From positions 2,108,001 to 2,172,000 of the forward strand of contig NZ_AP024600.1 in assembly GCF_036322585.1 (NCBI RefSeq): a DNA stretch of 64,000 bases, written 5' to 3'. This DNA comes from Luteolibacter sp. LG18. GTDB taxonomy: Bacteria; Verrucomicrobiota; Verrucomicrobiia; Verrucomicrobiales; Akkermansiaceae. How positions within the stretch are numbered: position 1 is the first letter of the stretch; each line of letters opens with the position of its first letter. Shown in pieces: positions 41,981-51,194 of the stretch. Made by a program: the position numbers and the translations under genes. The notes below the pieces were generated by a model. It did not search any database. It saw nothing but the letters and a program-made list of their open reading frames with translations, and was not told where the DNA came from.

Positions 41981-43104
41981 CGGGTCTTTCGCTCCGCCGC
42001 CTGCGCGCGCTGTGTTGGAAGGAAACGCTCCAGATCTTCCGCGATCCCAGCAGCAATCTGATCGCCTTCGTGCTGCCAGTGGTAATGCTGTTCATCTTCG
42101 GTTACGGCATCAATCTCGACGTGCCGAAGCTGCGGGTCGGCGTGTTGAACGAGGCGGGCGGAGTGGAGGCCAGCGGGTTCGACTCCGCGCTGGTGGCCTC
42201 GCCCTCGCTCGACGTGCGGCACTATCGGTCCCGCGAGGCGATGAGCCGGGACATGGTGGATTCCCGGATCCGCGGCTTCGTGGTCATTCCTCAGGATTTT
42301 TCGCGGCGGCTCCAGAGTCGCTCGGACACCGCCCCGGCGCAGGTGGTGGCGGATGGCTCGGAGCCGAACACCGCCCAGTTCGTCACCTCCATTGTCAGTG
42401 GCGTGTGGCAAACGTGGCTGCGCCAGAACGCGGCGGACCATGGTCGGGAGATTCCCGAGCAGGTCACGCTGGAACCGCGCTATTGGTTCAATCCCTCCGC
42501 GGAAAGCCGGAACTTCCTGATCCCCGGCTCGATCACGGTCATCATGACGGTGATCGGCGCGCTGCTCACCTCGCTGGTGGTGGCGCGCGAATGGGAGCGC
42601 GGCACGATGGAGGCGCTGCTCGCCTCACCGGTGACGCGGGCGGAGCTGCTGCTCAGCAAGATCCTCCCTTATTACGTGCTCGGCATGGTGTCGCTGCTGC
42701 TGTGCGTCGCGGCCTCGCGTTGGGTGTTGCACGTGCCGTTCCGCGGATCGCTGCTGGCGCTGGCGGTGGTGGGTTCGTTTTTCCTGCTGAGCGTGCTCGG
42801 CATCGGGCTCGCGATTTCCACCGCCACCCGCAACCAGTTCAATGCCGCGCAGGCCGCGCTCAACGCCGCCTTCCTGCCCGCGATGATGCTGTCCGGGTTC
42901 ATCTACGAGATCGCGAGCATGCCGGTGTTCCTGCGTGGTGTGACCCACCTGATTCCCGCGCGTTACTTCGTTTCCTCGATCCAGACGCTGTTCCAGGCCG
43001 GCACACGCTGGAGCCTGCTGCTGCCGGACATCGGCATGCTGGTGCTCGCCTCCGCGTTCTTCCTTGGCCTGACCGCGAAACTCACCCGCCGCCGCATGGA
43101 GTGA
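41977..43104 (+). CDS. ybhS: ABC-2 permease (YbhS-like)
   Basis: The protein has 375 aa. The ABC-2 layout shows one early membrane segment (IAFVLPVVMLFIFGYGI), a large periplasmic loop of about 150 residues, then five segments in the C-terminal half, including SITVIMTVIGALLTSLV, then the cytoplasmic motif REWERGTMEALLASPV. It starts in a four-base ATGA overlap with the ATPase gene. A longer frame upstream is an artefact. It would pair with the next gene to form the channel. Confidence 0.9.
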   Translation: MTGLSLRRLRALCWKETLQIFRDPSSNLIAFVLPVVMLFIFGYGINLDVPKLRVGVLNEAGGVEASGFDSALVASPSLDVRHYRSREAMSRDMVDSRIRGFVVIPQDFSRRLQSRSDTAPAQVVADGSEPNTAQFVTSIVSGVWQTWLRQNAADHGREIPEQVTLEPRYWFNPSAESRNFLIPGSITVIMTVIGALLTSLVVAREWERGTMEALLASPVTRAELLLSKILPYYVLGMVSLLLCVAASRWVLHVPFRGSLLALAVVGSFFLLSVLGIGLAISTATRNQFNAAQAALNAAFLPAMMLSGFIYEIASMPVFLRGVTHLIPARYFVSSIQTLFQAGTRWSLLLPDIGMLVLASAFFLGLTAKLTRRRME

Positions 43105-43111
43105 CCTCGCC

Positions 43112-44224
43112 ATGAACTTTTTCCACCGCATCCACGCCCTCGTCCGCAAGGAGCTCCAGGCGCTGTTCGGCGATCCGTCGAGCCGCGCGCTGCTGCTGAT
43201 GCCGGTCATCCTGCAAACGGTGCTGTTTCCCTTCGCCGCCACGCTGGACGTCACCAATGCCTCGATCGCGATCTACAACCGCGACTCGGGCCTGCCCGCC
43301 ACCGAACTGGTCCAGCGCTTCGCCAGTTCCACGGCCTTCACGCACGTGATCCCGGTGACCAGCCAGCAGCAGATGACGGAGGCCATTGAGACCCGCGAGG
43401 CGCTGCTCGCCGTGAGCATCCCGGAGGATTTCTCGCGGGAGCTGGCGGCGGGGAAAGGCGCGCCGGTGCAGGTGCTGCTGGATGGCCGGCGTTCGAACAG
43501 CGCGCAGATCGCCTTCGGCTACCTCCAAGGGATCGTTGAAGGTTTCACCAAGGACCGCATGGCGGCGTCCGGACAGGTGCAGCCATCCGAAGTGGTCGGG
43601 CGGTATTGGTTCAATGAGAACCTGATCTACCGGAACTTCACGCTGCCGAACCTGGTGGCCGTGATCACCACCATCGGCGCGCTGGTGCTCACCGCGCTAT
43701 CGGTGGCGCGCGAGCGCGAGCAGGGGACCTTCGACCAGCTTCTCGTGTCCCCGTTGACTCCCGAGATGATCATGATTGGCAAGGCCGTGCCCGCGATGGT
43801 GGTGGCGTTCTTCCAAGCCACGATCATTCTCTGTGCCGCGGTGTTCGCCTACCACGTGCCGTTCCGCGGCAGCCTGCTGCTGCTCTATGTCGGCATGTTC
43901 TTCTACGCCCTCTCGTTGGTGGGCGTGGGCTTGTTCATTTCCTCGCTGTGCGGCACCCAGCAGCAGGCGTTCCTCGGCGCGTTCTCGTTCATGATGCCGG
44001 CGATGATGTTATCGGGCTTTGCCGCGCCGGTGGAGAACATGCCGCACTGGCTTCAGATCGCCACCTGGCCGAATCCGGTGCGCCACTTCGTGGAGATCGT
44101 GAAGGGCGTGTTCCTGAAGGATTCGTCGCCGGAGCGGGTGCTTTCCTTGATCGTGCCGTTGATCGTCATCGGCTTCGGCACGCTCAGTCTGGCCGCAATC
44201 ATGTTCCGTCGGAAGTCGGCGTAA
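43112..44224 (+). CDS. ybhR: ABC-2 permease (YbhR-like)
   Basis: The protein has 370 aa and shares its layout with the preceding permease: early segment (LLLMPVILQTVLFPFAATL), large loop, and a C-terminal set of membrane helices with REREQGTFDQLLVSPL as the conserved cytoplasmic element. The two permeases are related to each other and probably form a heterodimer. It begins 7 bases after its neighbour and ends the operon. Its stop is followed at once by an inverted repeat pair. Confidence 0.9.
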   Translation: MNFFHRIHALVRKELQALFGDPSSRALLLMPVILQTVLFPFAATLDVTNASIAIYNRDSGLPATELVQRFASSTAFTHVIPVTSQQQMTEAIETREALLAVSIPEDFSRELAAGKGAPVQVLLDGRRSNSAQIAFGYLQGIVEGFTKDRMAASGQVQPSEVVGRYWFNENLIYRNFTLPNLVAVITTIGALVLTALSVAREREQGTFDQLLVSPLTPEMIMIGKAVPAMVVAFFQATIILCAAVFAYHVPFRGSLLLLYVGMFFYALSLVGVGLFISSLCGTQQQAFLGAFSFMMPAMMLSGFAAPVENMPHWLQIATWPNPVRHFVEIVKGVFLKDSSPERVLSLIVPLIVIGFGTLSLAAIMFRRKSA

Positions 44225-44332
44225 GTAGCGCGAAGCTTGGCTTCGCGTGCTTCCAGCGCGGCATTCCGGTGAAGGGGTGCCCCGACCTTGCATCGAGCTC
44301 TCCACCGCACGCGAAGCTCAGCTTCGCGCTAC
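44225..44332 (+). repeat. Pair of inverted palindromic repeats between convergent genes
   Basis: The left copy (44225-44250) begins GTAGCGCGAAGC and is itself a hairpin. The right copy (44307-44332) is its reverse complement with two mismatches. Fifty-six bases separate them. The copies resemble the shorter hairpin at 13934-13960 in their GTAGCGC start. They sit between the ends of ybhR and the SGNH gene and may end transcription from both sides. Confidence 0.65.
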
Positions 44333-44338
44333 GTCGGC

Positions 44339-45568
44339 TCACCTATCGAACTTCTCCATGTTCTCCTGCACCCACTTGTAGTCCTCGGGGTGCTCGAGCT
44401 TGTAACGCTCGTAACCGTCCGCGATGTGCTGGATGCGGGTGTCGAGCGTCGAGAGGTCGAGCTTCTCGCCGTAGTCCGCGCCCTTCGGGTCCTCCACCGG
44501 CCAGCCCATCATGCGGGACAGCATGGTCTTGCCCAGTGATGGCAGCGCGTGGGTGCCGTCCGCCCAATACTGCGCGAAGTGATCGCCGTCCGGCGGCAGC
44601 GGCTCGCAGTTGAGCGGATGGAAATCGTTGAAGTCCCACAGCTCCACCTTCGGGCCTTCCGGATGCGCGGCGGCTTCCTCGGCGAGGACGGTGGTGAAGG
44701 CGAGACGGTCGGTGCGGAAACACGGATCGGGATCGTGCTTCAGGCGGAAGCCGGTGAGGTAGGCCGCGTGGTTCGGCGGGATGCAGAGGATCAGCCGGAT
44801 GTTCTTCTCGCGGCAGAGCTTGAGGATGCCGTGGAGCGCGTTGGTCTTCGGCGTCTTGACCTCCAACGAGGCCTTGCGCTGGCGGGTGAAGATGTCCACC
44901 CAGCGGAACGATTCCTTCTCCAGCACCTGGCGCAGCGGGCGCTTGTCGAGCTGGCGCACCCACTGGCCTTCGCGCGAGTAGGAGGCGAGACGCGGTTTCT
45001 TGCCGTAACGGTAGTTCAGGCACTTCACCGTCTGCACGAAGGTGGAAACACCGGAGATGTAGCGCAGCTCGCGTTCCACTTCGTCGTTGCTCTCGGCCAG
45101 CGGCGATTCCTCGAAGCCGGAGCCCGCCGGGATCGTGACCGGGTTGGTGACGTCGGCCAGGTCGATGCCGATGATGGCGAGATCGAGCTTCTGGTGGTTC
45201 GCGGCGTAGGTGAGCATGGCCAGGTGCTCGTTGAGCGTGCCGCCGCGCAGGGCGAGGTTCGCCACCTTGCGTCCCTGCCACTGCGGCAGCGTGGGATCGA
45301 AGGCGATGTCCACGCGCGAGGAGCCGAGCATGACGGTGTCCCAGGTGCCGGAGCGGACGATGCCTGCCTTGCCGGAGCGCGGGTACTTGTGGATCGGCTT
45401 GTAGTCGGCGAAGCCCGGATCGCTCCACGGCGCGGGGGTGAGCCACAGCGGGTTCACCCAGGTGTTCAGAAGGCTGACCAGCAGCATCACCACGGCAAAC
45501 GGCACCGCCAGCCACAGGAAGTAGCGGCGGGACACCCGTCCGGCGGATCGTTGGGAAGGAGTGGCCAC
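44339..45568 (-). CDS. SGNH-like partner of MBOAT acyltransferase, copy 1
   Basis: The protein has 409 aa from a GTG start one base after the MBOAT stop. It has one N-terminal membrane segment (LWLAVPFAVVMLLVSLL) and then an extracytoplasmic domain. VMLGSSRVDIAFDP carries the likely nucleophilic serine block, and ADGTHALPSLGKTML holds the Asp-x-x-His pair, as in AlgJ/AlgX-type SGNH proteins. With the adjacent MBOAT protein it would move acetyl groups from the cytoplasm to a surface glycan. The paralogue at 48010-49425 shares most blocks. Confidence 0.8.
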   Translation of the reverse strand: MATPSQRSAGRVSRRYFLWLAVPFAVVMLLVSLLNTWVNPLWLTPAPWSDPGFADYKPIHKYPRSGKAGIVRSGTWDTVMLGSSRVDIAFDPTLPQWQGRKVANLALRGGTLNEHLAMLTYAANHQKLDLAIIGIDLADVTNPVTIPAGSGFEESPLAESNDEVERELRYISGVSTFVQTVKCLNYRYGKKPRLASYSREGQWVRQLDKRPLRQVLEKESFRWVDIFTRQRKASLEVKTPKTNALHGILKLCREKNIRLILCIPPNHAAYLTGFRLKHDPDPCFRTDRLAFTTVLAEEAAAHPEGPKVELWDFNDFHPLNCEPLPPDGDHFAQYWADGTHALPSLGKTMLSRMMGWPVEDPKGADYGEKLDLSTLDTRIQHIADGYERYKLEHPEDYKWVQENMEKFDR

Positions 45569-45569
45569 G

Positions 45570-47117
45570 TCAGAACTGGAAGTAGATGAACTCGCTGATC
45601 TTGTCGAATTCGCGGGCGGTCAGGTAGAGCATCGCCAGCGTCAGGCAGGCGAAGATGGGCGTGGGCCGCCATTCCCACCAGCGGCGCTTGCCGGGGTTCG
45701 GCTCGAATTCCAGGTAACCCAGCGCCGGGCGGTAGCGGCGGAGGATCTGCTGGGTGTTCGGCAGGAAGAAGACGGCGGCCAGCGCGGCGAGGATCGGCTT
45801 CCACACCCGCGATTCCTTCACGACCTGGATCGCCAGCTCCGGCAGGCCCTTGAAGCCATGCACGCCGACCATCGAGGACAGCATGGTGGCGGTGGCGTGG
45901 ACTGCCTTGGAGGTGCTGCCGTTCTTGCCGTGTTCGTAGACGCCCGCCTTGAACGGCACCCAGGCGATCAACACGGCGAGGAAGGTGAGCGCGACGGACA
46001 GCGGTTTCACCAGCGGCTTGATGCCGTGTTTTTTCCGGAAGGCGAACCACGCGTGGTTCACGCACAGGTAGAGACCGTGGAGGAGACCCCACAGCAGGAA
46101 GGCGAAACCGGCGCCGTGCCAGATGCCGCCGAGCACCATGGTCAGCAGCAGGTTGATGTAGCGGCGGGCCTTGCCCTTGCGGTTGCCGCCGAGCGGGATG
46201 TAGAGGTAGTCACGCAGGAAGCGGGACAGGGTCATGTGCCAGCGGCGCCAGAACTCGACGACGGAGTCCGCCTTGTAGGGCGAGTGGAAGTTGAGCGGGA
46301 AACGGATGCCGAACAGGCGGGCCGAACCGATGGCCATGTCCGAGTAACCCGAGAAATCGAAATACAGGTGCAGCGCGTAGGCCAGCGCTCCGGCCCAGGC
46401 TTCCCCGAAGGTCGGCGGGCGTCCGCTGCCTGCCGCCAGGTCGAAGAAGCCGGAGGAAACCGTCGAGAGGTTGTCGCCCACCACGACCTTCTTGAAGAGA
46501 CCGATCGCGAGGATGGTGAGGCCCACCGAGAGATCGAGCGTGCGGCCCGAGGCTTTCTTCCGCGCGAACTGCGGCATCATCTCCTTGTGGTGGACCAGCG
46601 GCCCCGCGATGAGGTGCGGGAAGAAGGTCACGAACAGGAGGTAGTCGGTGAAATGGTATTCCTCGGTTTCACCGCGATAGGCATCCACCAGGTAGGCGAT
46701 CTGGAGGAAGGTAAAGAACGAGATCGCGAGCGGCAGGACGATGTGCGGCACCTCCGCGGGCCAGCCGGTGGCTCCCTTCGAGAGTCCCGCGAGGAACCCG
46801 GCGTATTTGTAGTAACCCAGCAGCCCGAGGTTCACCGCCACGCCGAGGGTGAGGATGCCCTTCCCCTTCGGGGTGTGCTTGTGGCCGGACAGGTAGCGCC
46901 CGAAGAAGTAGTTGCCGACACAGCTCCCGAGGATCAGCGCGATGTAGAACGGCGTCCACGGTTCGGACGGCTCCGGGTTCCACCAGCCGTAGAAGGCCAG
47001 GCTCATGAGCACCAGCCAGCCGAAGGCGACCCGGAGCGGCGCGCGCTGCAACAGCAGGAAACCGATCAGGGTGACCGGCAGGAACAGCAGCAGGTAGATG
47101 TAGGAATTGAAAAGCAT
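45570..47117 (-). CDS. MBOAT O-acyltransferase, copy 1 (AlgI/DltB-like)
   Basis: The protein has 515 aa from ATG 47117; further upstream the frame runs over the fucosyltransferase end and was rejected. It has about ten membrane segments. Diagnostic blocks are FWRRWHMTLSRFLRDYLYIP and GGIWHGAGFAFLLWG, where the second contains the catalytic histidine. MBOAT proteins of this type pass acetyl groups across the membrane to polysaccharides. The gene lies between a fucosyltransferase and its SGNH partner. It is strongly similar to 49431-50981, including long stretches of nearly identical DNA. Confidence 0.92.
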   Translation of the reverse strand: MLFNSYIYLLLFLPVTLIGFLLLQRAPLRVAFGWLVLMSLAFYGWWNPEPSEPWTPFYIALILGSCVGNYFFGRYLSGHKHTPKGKGILTLGVAVNLGLLGYYKYAGFLAGLSKGATGWPAEVPHIVLPLAISFFTFLQIAYLVDAYRGETEEYHFTDYLLFVTFFPHLIAGPLVHHKEMMPQFARKKASGRTLDLSVGLTILAIGLFKKVVVGDNLSTVSSGFFDLAAGSGRPPTFGEAWAGALAYALHLYFDFSGYSDMAIGSARLFGIRFPLNFHSPYKADSVVEFWRRWHMTLSRFLRDYLYIPLGGNRKGKARRYINLLLTMVLGGIWHGAGFAFLLWGLLHGLYLCVNHAWFAFRKKHGIKPLVKPLSVALTFLAVLIAWVPFKAGVYEHGKNGSTSKAVHATATMLSSMVGVHGFKGLPELAIQVVKESRVWKPILAALAAVFFLPNTQQILRRYRPALGYLEFEPNPGKRRWWEWRPTPIFACLTLAMLYLTAREFDKISEFIYFQF

Positions 47118-47128
47118 CCGCGGGAAAA

Positions 47129-48013
47129 TCAGCGCTCCAGATCGTTGGCGATCGCGGTCCATCCGGCCGCGGGTTTCACCGGCCAGCCGGGATCGGCGGG
47201 CGTCCACACCTGCTGGCCGGGGTGGTGGCCGAGCCACGCGCCCCACCACGAGAACGAGCTGTTCGCCACGATGGCGTGGCGGCAGCAGGTCATGAGGTGC
47301 AGGTCCTCGATTTCATCCGCGCCCACGCGGTCGAGGAAGCGCACCGAGGCACCCTCGAACACCAGGTGCTCGCGGGCCCACGCGAAGTCGTCGCCGAAGA
47401 CGAAGAAGGTCGCGTTCGGGAATTGGTCGAGGCAGGCGGAGATGCAGTCGTTGTAGTACTTCTCGCCGAGCCGCGGCGTGTAGCGCTCGCGGCGGATGTG
47501 CAGCATCACCGGGGTGGCCGCGGAGAGGATCAGGCGGCGGGCCTCCAGGGCCGCTTCAGAAACCGGGACCGGCGGGGCCAGGTCCTTGCGCAGGCGGTCG
47601 GCGGCGTTGGCGAAATAGGCCTCGTCCTGCCAGTAGCCGTTGAGATAGGCGGGTTTGTCAGTGGACGGTGCGAGCCGGGCGAAGGCCACCGGCGTGATGC
47701 CTTCCTTTTCGGCGACGTAGGAGCGGGACTCCGGCTTGCTCCATTTCGAAAACGTGCGGGCCAGCTTGTGCGACCACGATCGGGTGTCGCCGCCGAGGCA
47801 GAGCTTTTCGGTGGCCTCCGTGGCGATGATCGGGAAACGGTTCAGCCGGTAGCTGCGGCCGTAGTCGTCACGCTGGAAGCCGGTGCGGACATCGAGCTGG
47901 AACTCGCGGCCCAACCGCAGCGCCAGGGCGCGGCCCGCGGCGTAGCAGAACATCTGGTTGCCGAGGCCGCCTTTGATCAGGGCCACCACCGGCGAGGTGG
48001 AAGCGGGTGTCAT
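47129..48013 (-). CDS. Alpha-1,2-fucosyltransferase (GT11 family)
   Basis: The protein has 294 aa. The ATG at 48013 overlaps the preceding gene's stop by four bases. Family features include GGLGNQMFCYAAGRALALRL at the start, HIRRERY (HxRRxDY-like, here with Glu in place of Gly-Asp), FVFGDDFAWAREHL and NSSFSWWGAWLG. The enzyme adds fucose from GDP-fucose in an alpha-1,2 link. It lies between two MBOAT-SGNH cassettes, which suggests that the acylated glycan is also fucosylated. Confidence 0.92.
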   Translation of the reverse strand: MTPASTSPVVALIKGGLGNQMFCYAAGRALALRLGREFQLDVRTGFQRDDYGRSYRLNRFPIIATEATEKLCLGGDTRSWSHKLARTFSKWSKPESRSYVAEKEGITPVAFARLAPSTDKPAYLNGYWQDEAYFANAADRLRKDLAPPVPVSEAALEARRLILSAATPVMLHIRRERYTPRLGEKYYNDCISACLDQFPNATFFVFGDDFAWAREHLVFEGASVRFLDRVGADEIEDLHLMTCCRHAIVANSSFSWWGAWLGHHPGQQVWTPADPGWPVKPAAGWTAIANDLER

Positions 48014-49425
48014 TGGCCGGGAGTCGGATTGTCCTGGTCCTCGCCCTCGGCGGCTCCCTGTTTCTCGGGGCCGACGCTGGCGTATTTGCTCATGATCTCC
48101 TCCACCCACTTGATGTCCTCCGGATAGGTTTTCCGGTAGGTCTGATATTGGGCGCGGATTTCCTTCAGACGGTCCTGGACGTTGTGGACATCGATCTCGC
48201 GGCCGTAGTCCGCTTCCTTCGGGTCATCGATCGGCCAACCGTTCATGCGCTTCAGCATGACATGGCCGAGGGTTTCCAAGGAGTGGGTGCCGTCCGCCCA
48301 ATAGTGCAGGAAACCGGTCTTCGGATCCACCGATGACAGCGGCTCGGCATTGAGCGGGTGGAAATCGAAGAAGTCCCACACGGTCACCGGCTTCGCCTCC
48401 GGGTGGGCGGCATTCGCCTTCGCGACCATGTCCACGACCAGCTCGCGGACCTTCGAGAAGGACGGATCCGGATCGTTGTCGATATGGAACACGGCGAGGT
48501 AGGCCGCATAGTTCGGCGGCAGCAGCAGCTTCAGCTCCACACCTCTGGAAAGGCAGTTGTCGAGGATGTGGGCGAGGGCCTTGACCTTGTTGTCCGCGAT
48601 CTTCTCCTGCTTCGCCTTGCGCTGGCGGATCATGCGCAGAGCGTGGGGGATGGAGTCGGTTTCAAGGATGGCGCGCACCGGCCGCACCGAGCGGTCCCGC
48701 AGCCAGTGGCCGAGACCGGTGTAGGGCGGGAGGTGCTTGTTGTCCATCGTGTCGCGGGTGCGGATGGCTTCCTTCAGGTGGGTGAGGAAGGAGGGATGGA
48801 GCTTTTTGTCCTTCTGCTCGTCCCCGGGGAGTTCGACCCAGAAGCGGGTCTTCAAGGTGCGGCTGGAGGCGATGAAGGAGGAAACGCCGGTGACGTAGCG
48901 CATCTCGCGCTCGACCACGTCTCCGGCGGGATTCATCGGGGACTCGTAGAAGCCGGCGTTCCGCGCCATGTCGGTGGCGTCGGTGAGGTCGGTGGGATCA
49001 ACACCGAGGTAGATGGTTTTGACGCCCTTCTGCTTCTCGAAGATGTAGTTCACGAAGGCGTCCTGCTCGGTGAGCGAGCCGCCGCTGAGGCCGAGGTTCA
49101 CGACCTTGTGATCGCCCCACTGAGGCATCGCCGGATCGAAGGCGATGGCGATGCGTGAGGAGCCGAGGAAGACGGTGTCCCACTGCTTCGAGCGCACCAA
49201 GCCGGCCTTCGCGGTGCGCAGGTCGCGGTAGATCTGGCGGCTGTCGGCGAACAGGTGGTCGCTGGTCCAGGGGGACGGGGTGACCCACAGCGGGTTCACC
49301 CACGTGTTCACGAGGCTGAAAAGCCCCATGACGCCCACGAAGCTCCCGACCATGCGGGTGAAATACTTCCGGTGTGCCCGGGAGGGGCCGCCGAGGCCGG
49401 TACGGATGTCGGTTGGAGTGGCCAC
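48010..49425 (-). CDS. SGNH-like partner of MBOAT acyltransferase, copy 2
   Basis: The protein has 471 aa from a GTG start. It is a paralogue of 44339-45568 with the same order of blocks: membrane anchor, LVNTWVNPLWVTPSPW, VFLGSSRIAIAFDP (serine block), LLPPNYAAYLAVFH and WADGTHSLETLGH (Asp and His). It has an extra charged insertion near residues 215-260 and a Pro/Gly-rich tail (EKQGAAEGEDQDNPTPGQ). It overlaps the fucosyltransferase start and follows the MBOAT copy 2 by five bases. Confidence 0.8.
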   Translation of the reverse strand: MATPTDIRTGLGGPSRAHRKYFTRMVGSFVGVMGLFSLVNTWVNPLWVTPSPWTSDHLFADSRQIYRDLRTAKAGLVRSKQWDTVFLGSSRIAIAFDPAMPQWGDHKVVNLGLSGGSLTEQDAFVNYIFEKQKGVKTIYLGVDPTDLTDATDMARNAGFYESPMNPAGDVVEREMRYVTGVSSFIASSRTLKTRFWVELPGDEQKDKKLHPSFLTHLKEAIRTRDTMDNKHLPPYTGLGHWLRDRSVRPVRAILETDSIPHALRMIRQRKAKQEKIADNKVKALAHILDNCLSRGVELKLLLPPNYAAYLAVFHIDNDPDPSFSKVRELVVDMVAKANAAHPEAKPVTVWDFFDFHPLNAEPLSSVDPKTGFLHYWADGTHSLETLGHVMLKRMNGWPIDDPKEADYGREIDVHNVQDRLKEIRAQYQTYRKTYPEDIKWVEEIMSKYASVGPEKQGAAEGEDQDNPTPGQ

Positions 49426-49430
49426 GGCGA

Positions 49431-50981
49431 TTAGAACTGGAAGTAGATGAACTCGCTGACCTTATCGAACTGGAACAGCGTCGCGAGCAGGAGGATCAGG
49501 GTGAAGGCGAACCACACCGGGGTGGGGCGCCATTGCCACCAGCGGCGGGGGCCGACCCGGTTGTCATCGAAACTGCCCGCATCCAGTGCCGGGGAATAGC
49601 GGCGCAGGAACTGCTGGGTGTTCGGCAGCAGCCAGCAGGCGAGGATGCAGAGGCAGGCGCGGAAGGCGTGGGTGTCCTTCGCCACGTAGGCGCTCTTGTC
49701 CGGCCAGCCGCCGAAGCCGTTGAGCCCGAACATCGCCGAGAAAACGTTCTTGGTGACCTGGATCGCCTGGCCGGTGGAGCCGCTGGTGCCGTGCTCGAAG
49801 GCTCCGGCGCGGAACGGCACCCAGGCGATCAGCACGGCAATGAAGGTCAGCGCGATGGCGAGCGGCTTCGGCAGGGCCTTGACGCCGTGCTTTTTCCGGA
49901 ACGCGAACCACGCGTGGTTCACGCACAGGTAGAGGCCATGGAGGAGGCCCCACAGCAGGAAGGCGAAACCGGCGCCGTGCCAGATGCCGCCGAGTACCAT
50001 GGTCAGCAGCAGGTTGATGTAGCGGCGGGCCTTGCCCTTCCGGTTTCCGCCGAGCGGGATGTAGAGGTAGTCGCGCAGGAAGCGGGACAGGGTCATGTGC
50101 CAGCGGCGCCAGAACTCGACGACGGAGTCCGCCTTGTAGGGTGAGTGGAAGTTGAGCGGGAAACGGATGCCGAAGAGGCGGGCCGAACCGATCGCCATGT
50201 CCGAGTAGCCGGAGAAGTCGAAGTAGAGCTGGATGGCGTAGGTCAGCGCCCCGGCCCAGCCTTCCAGGAAGGTGAGTTCGCGGTCGCCGCGACCGGCCAG
50301 GCCGAAGATCGCGTTGGCGATGGAGGCGGCGTTGTCGGCGATGACGACCTTCTTGAAGAGGCCCAGGATCAGGTAGGTCAGGCCCACCGAAAGGCTGGTC
50401 CACAGGCGGTGGCGGCAGGTGCCCTTCGTGAACTGGGGCAGCATCTCCTTGTGGTGGACCAGCGGACCCGCGATCAGGTGCGGGAAGAAGGTCACGAACA
50501 GGAGGTAGTCGGTGAAATGGTACTCCTCGGTTTCACCGCGGAAGGCGTCCACCAGGTAGGCGATCTGGAGGAAGGTGAAGAACGAGATCGCGAGCGGCAG
50601 GACGATGTGCGGCAGGTCGTGGGGGAAGCCGGTGGCGGCCTGCGAGAGCCCGGCCAGGAAGCCCGCGTACTTGTAATAGCCGAGGAACCCGAGGTTCGCG
50701 ACCACCCCCAGGGTCAGGATGCCTTTCCCCTTCGGCGTGTGCTTGTGGCCGGAGAGGTAGCGGCCGAAGAAATAGTTGCCGACGCAGCTCCCGAGGATCA
50801 GCAGGACGTAGAACGGGCTCCAGGGTTTCGAGGGGTCCGGATTCCACCAGCCGTAGAACGCCAGGCTCATCAACACCAGCCAGCCGAAGGCGACCCGGAG
50901 TGGTGCCCGCTGTAGCAACAAATAGCCGATCAAGGTGATCGGCAGGAACAGGAGCAGATAGACGTAGGAATTGAAAATCAT
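49431..50981 (-). CDS. MBOAT O-acyltransferase, copy 2
   Basis: The protein has 516 aa from ATG 50981. It has the same membrane layout and blocks as copy 1 (FWRRWHMTLSRFLRDYLYIP; GGIWHGAGFAFLLWG). The N-terminal third and the region around these motifs are almost identical to copy 1 at the DNA level. The segment at about residues 190-265 and the C-terminal 130 residues have diverged clearly. Such a mosaic suggests gene conversion between the copies after duplication, or different acceptor specificity. Confidence 0.92.
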   Translation of the reverse strand: MIFNSYVYLLLFLPITLIGYLLLQRAPLRVAFGWLVLMSLAFYGWWNPDPSKPWSPFYVLLILGSCVGNYFFGRYLSGHKHTPKGKGILTLGVVANLGFLGYYKYAGFLAGLSQAATGFPHDLPHIVLPLAISFFTFLQIAYLVDAFRGETEEYHFTDYLLFVTFFPHLIAGPLVHHKEMLPQFTKGTCRHRLWTSLSVGLTYLILGLFKKVVIADNAASIANAIFGLAGRGDRELTFLEGWAGALTYAIQLYFDFSGYSDMAIGSARLFGIRFPLNFHSPYKADSVVEFWRRWHMTLSRFLRDYLYIPLGGNRKGKARRYINLLLTMVLGGIWHGAGFAFLLWGLLHGLYLCVNHAWFAFRKKHGVKALPKPLAIALTFIAVLIAWVPFRAGAFEHGTSGSTGQAIQVTKNVFSAMFGLNGFGGWPDKSAYVAKDTHAFRACLCILACWLLPNTQQFLRRYSPALDAGSFDDNRVGPRRWWQWRPTPVWFAFTLILLLATLFQFDKVSEFIYFQF

Positions 50982-51129
50982 CGGGTCACGGTGCCGGCCG
51001 GCCGCTGCGTATCGCATGGTTGGGTCCGGGTGGTCAAGGCGGGTGCCGTGTCTCCGGCCCGGTGGCGGGCCCGTTTCCGGAAATGCACGGAAATGTCATC
51101 CGGCTGGGTAGGGCCGGGGTGCGCGCGGC

Positions 51130-51159
51130 TTGACCGCCGCCCGTTCCGCCCGGTTTAGT
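51130..51159 (+). promoter_or_regulatory. Candidate promoter of the CgeB-like gene
   Basis: TTGACC (51130-51135), an 18-base spacer and TTTAGT (51154-51159) lie 35 bases before the ATG at 51195, in the divergent gap from the MBOAT gene. Confidence 0.45.
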
Positions 51160-51194
51160 CGGCCCGCGCGGCCGCGGTGGCCGCCGGAATCCAC

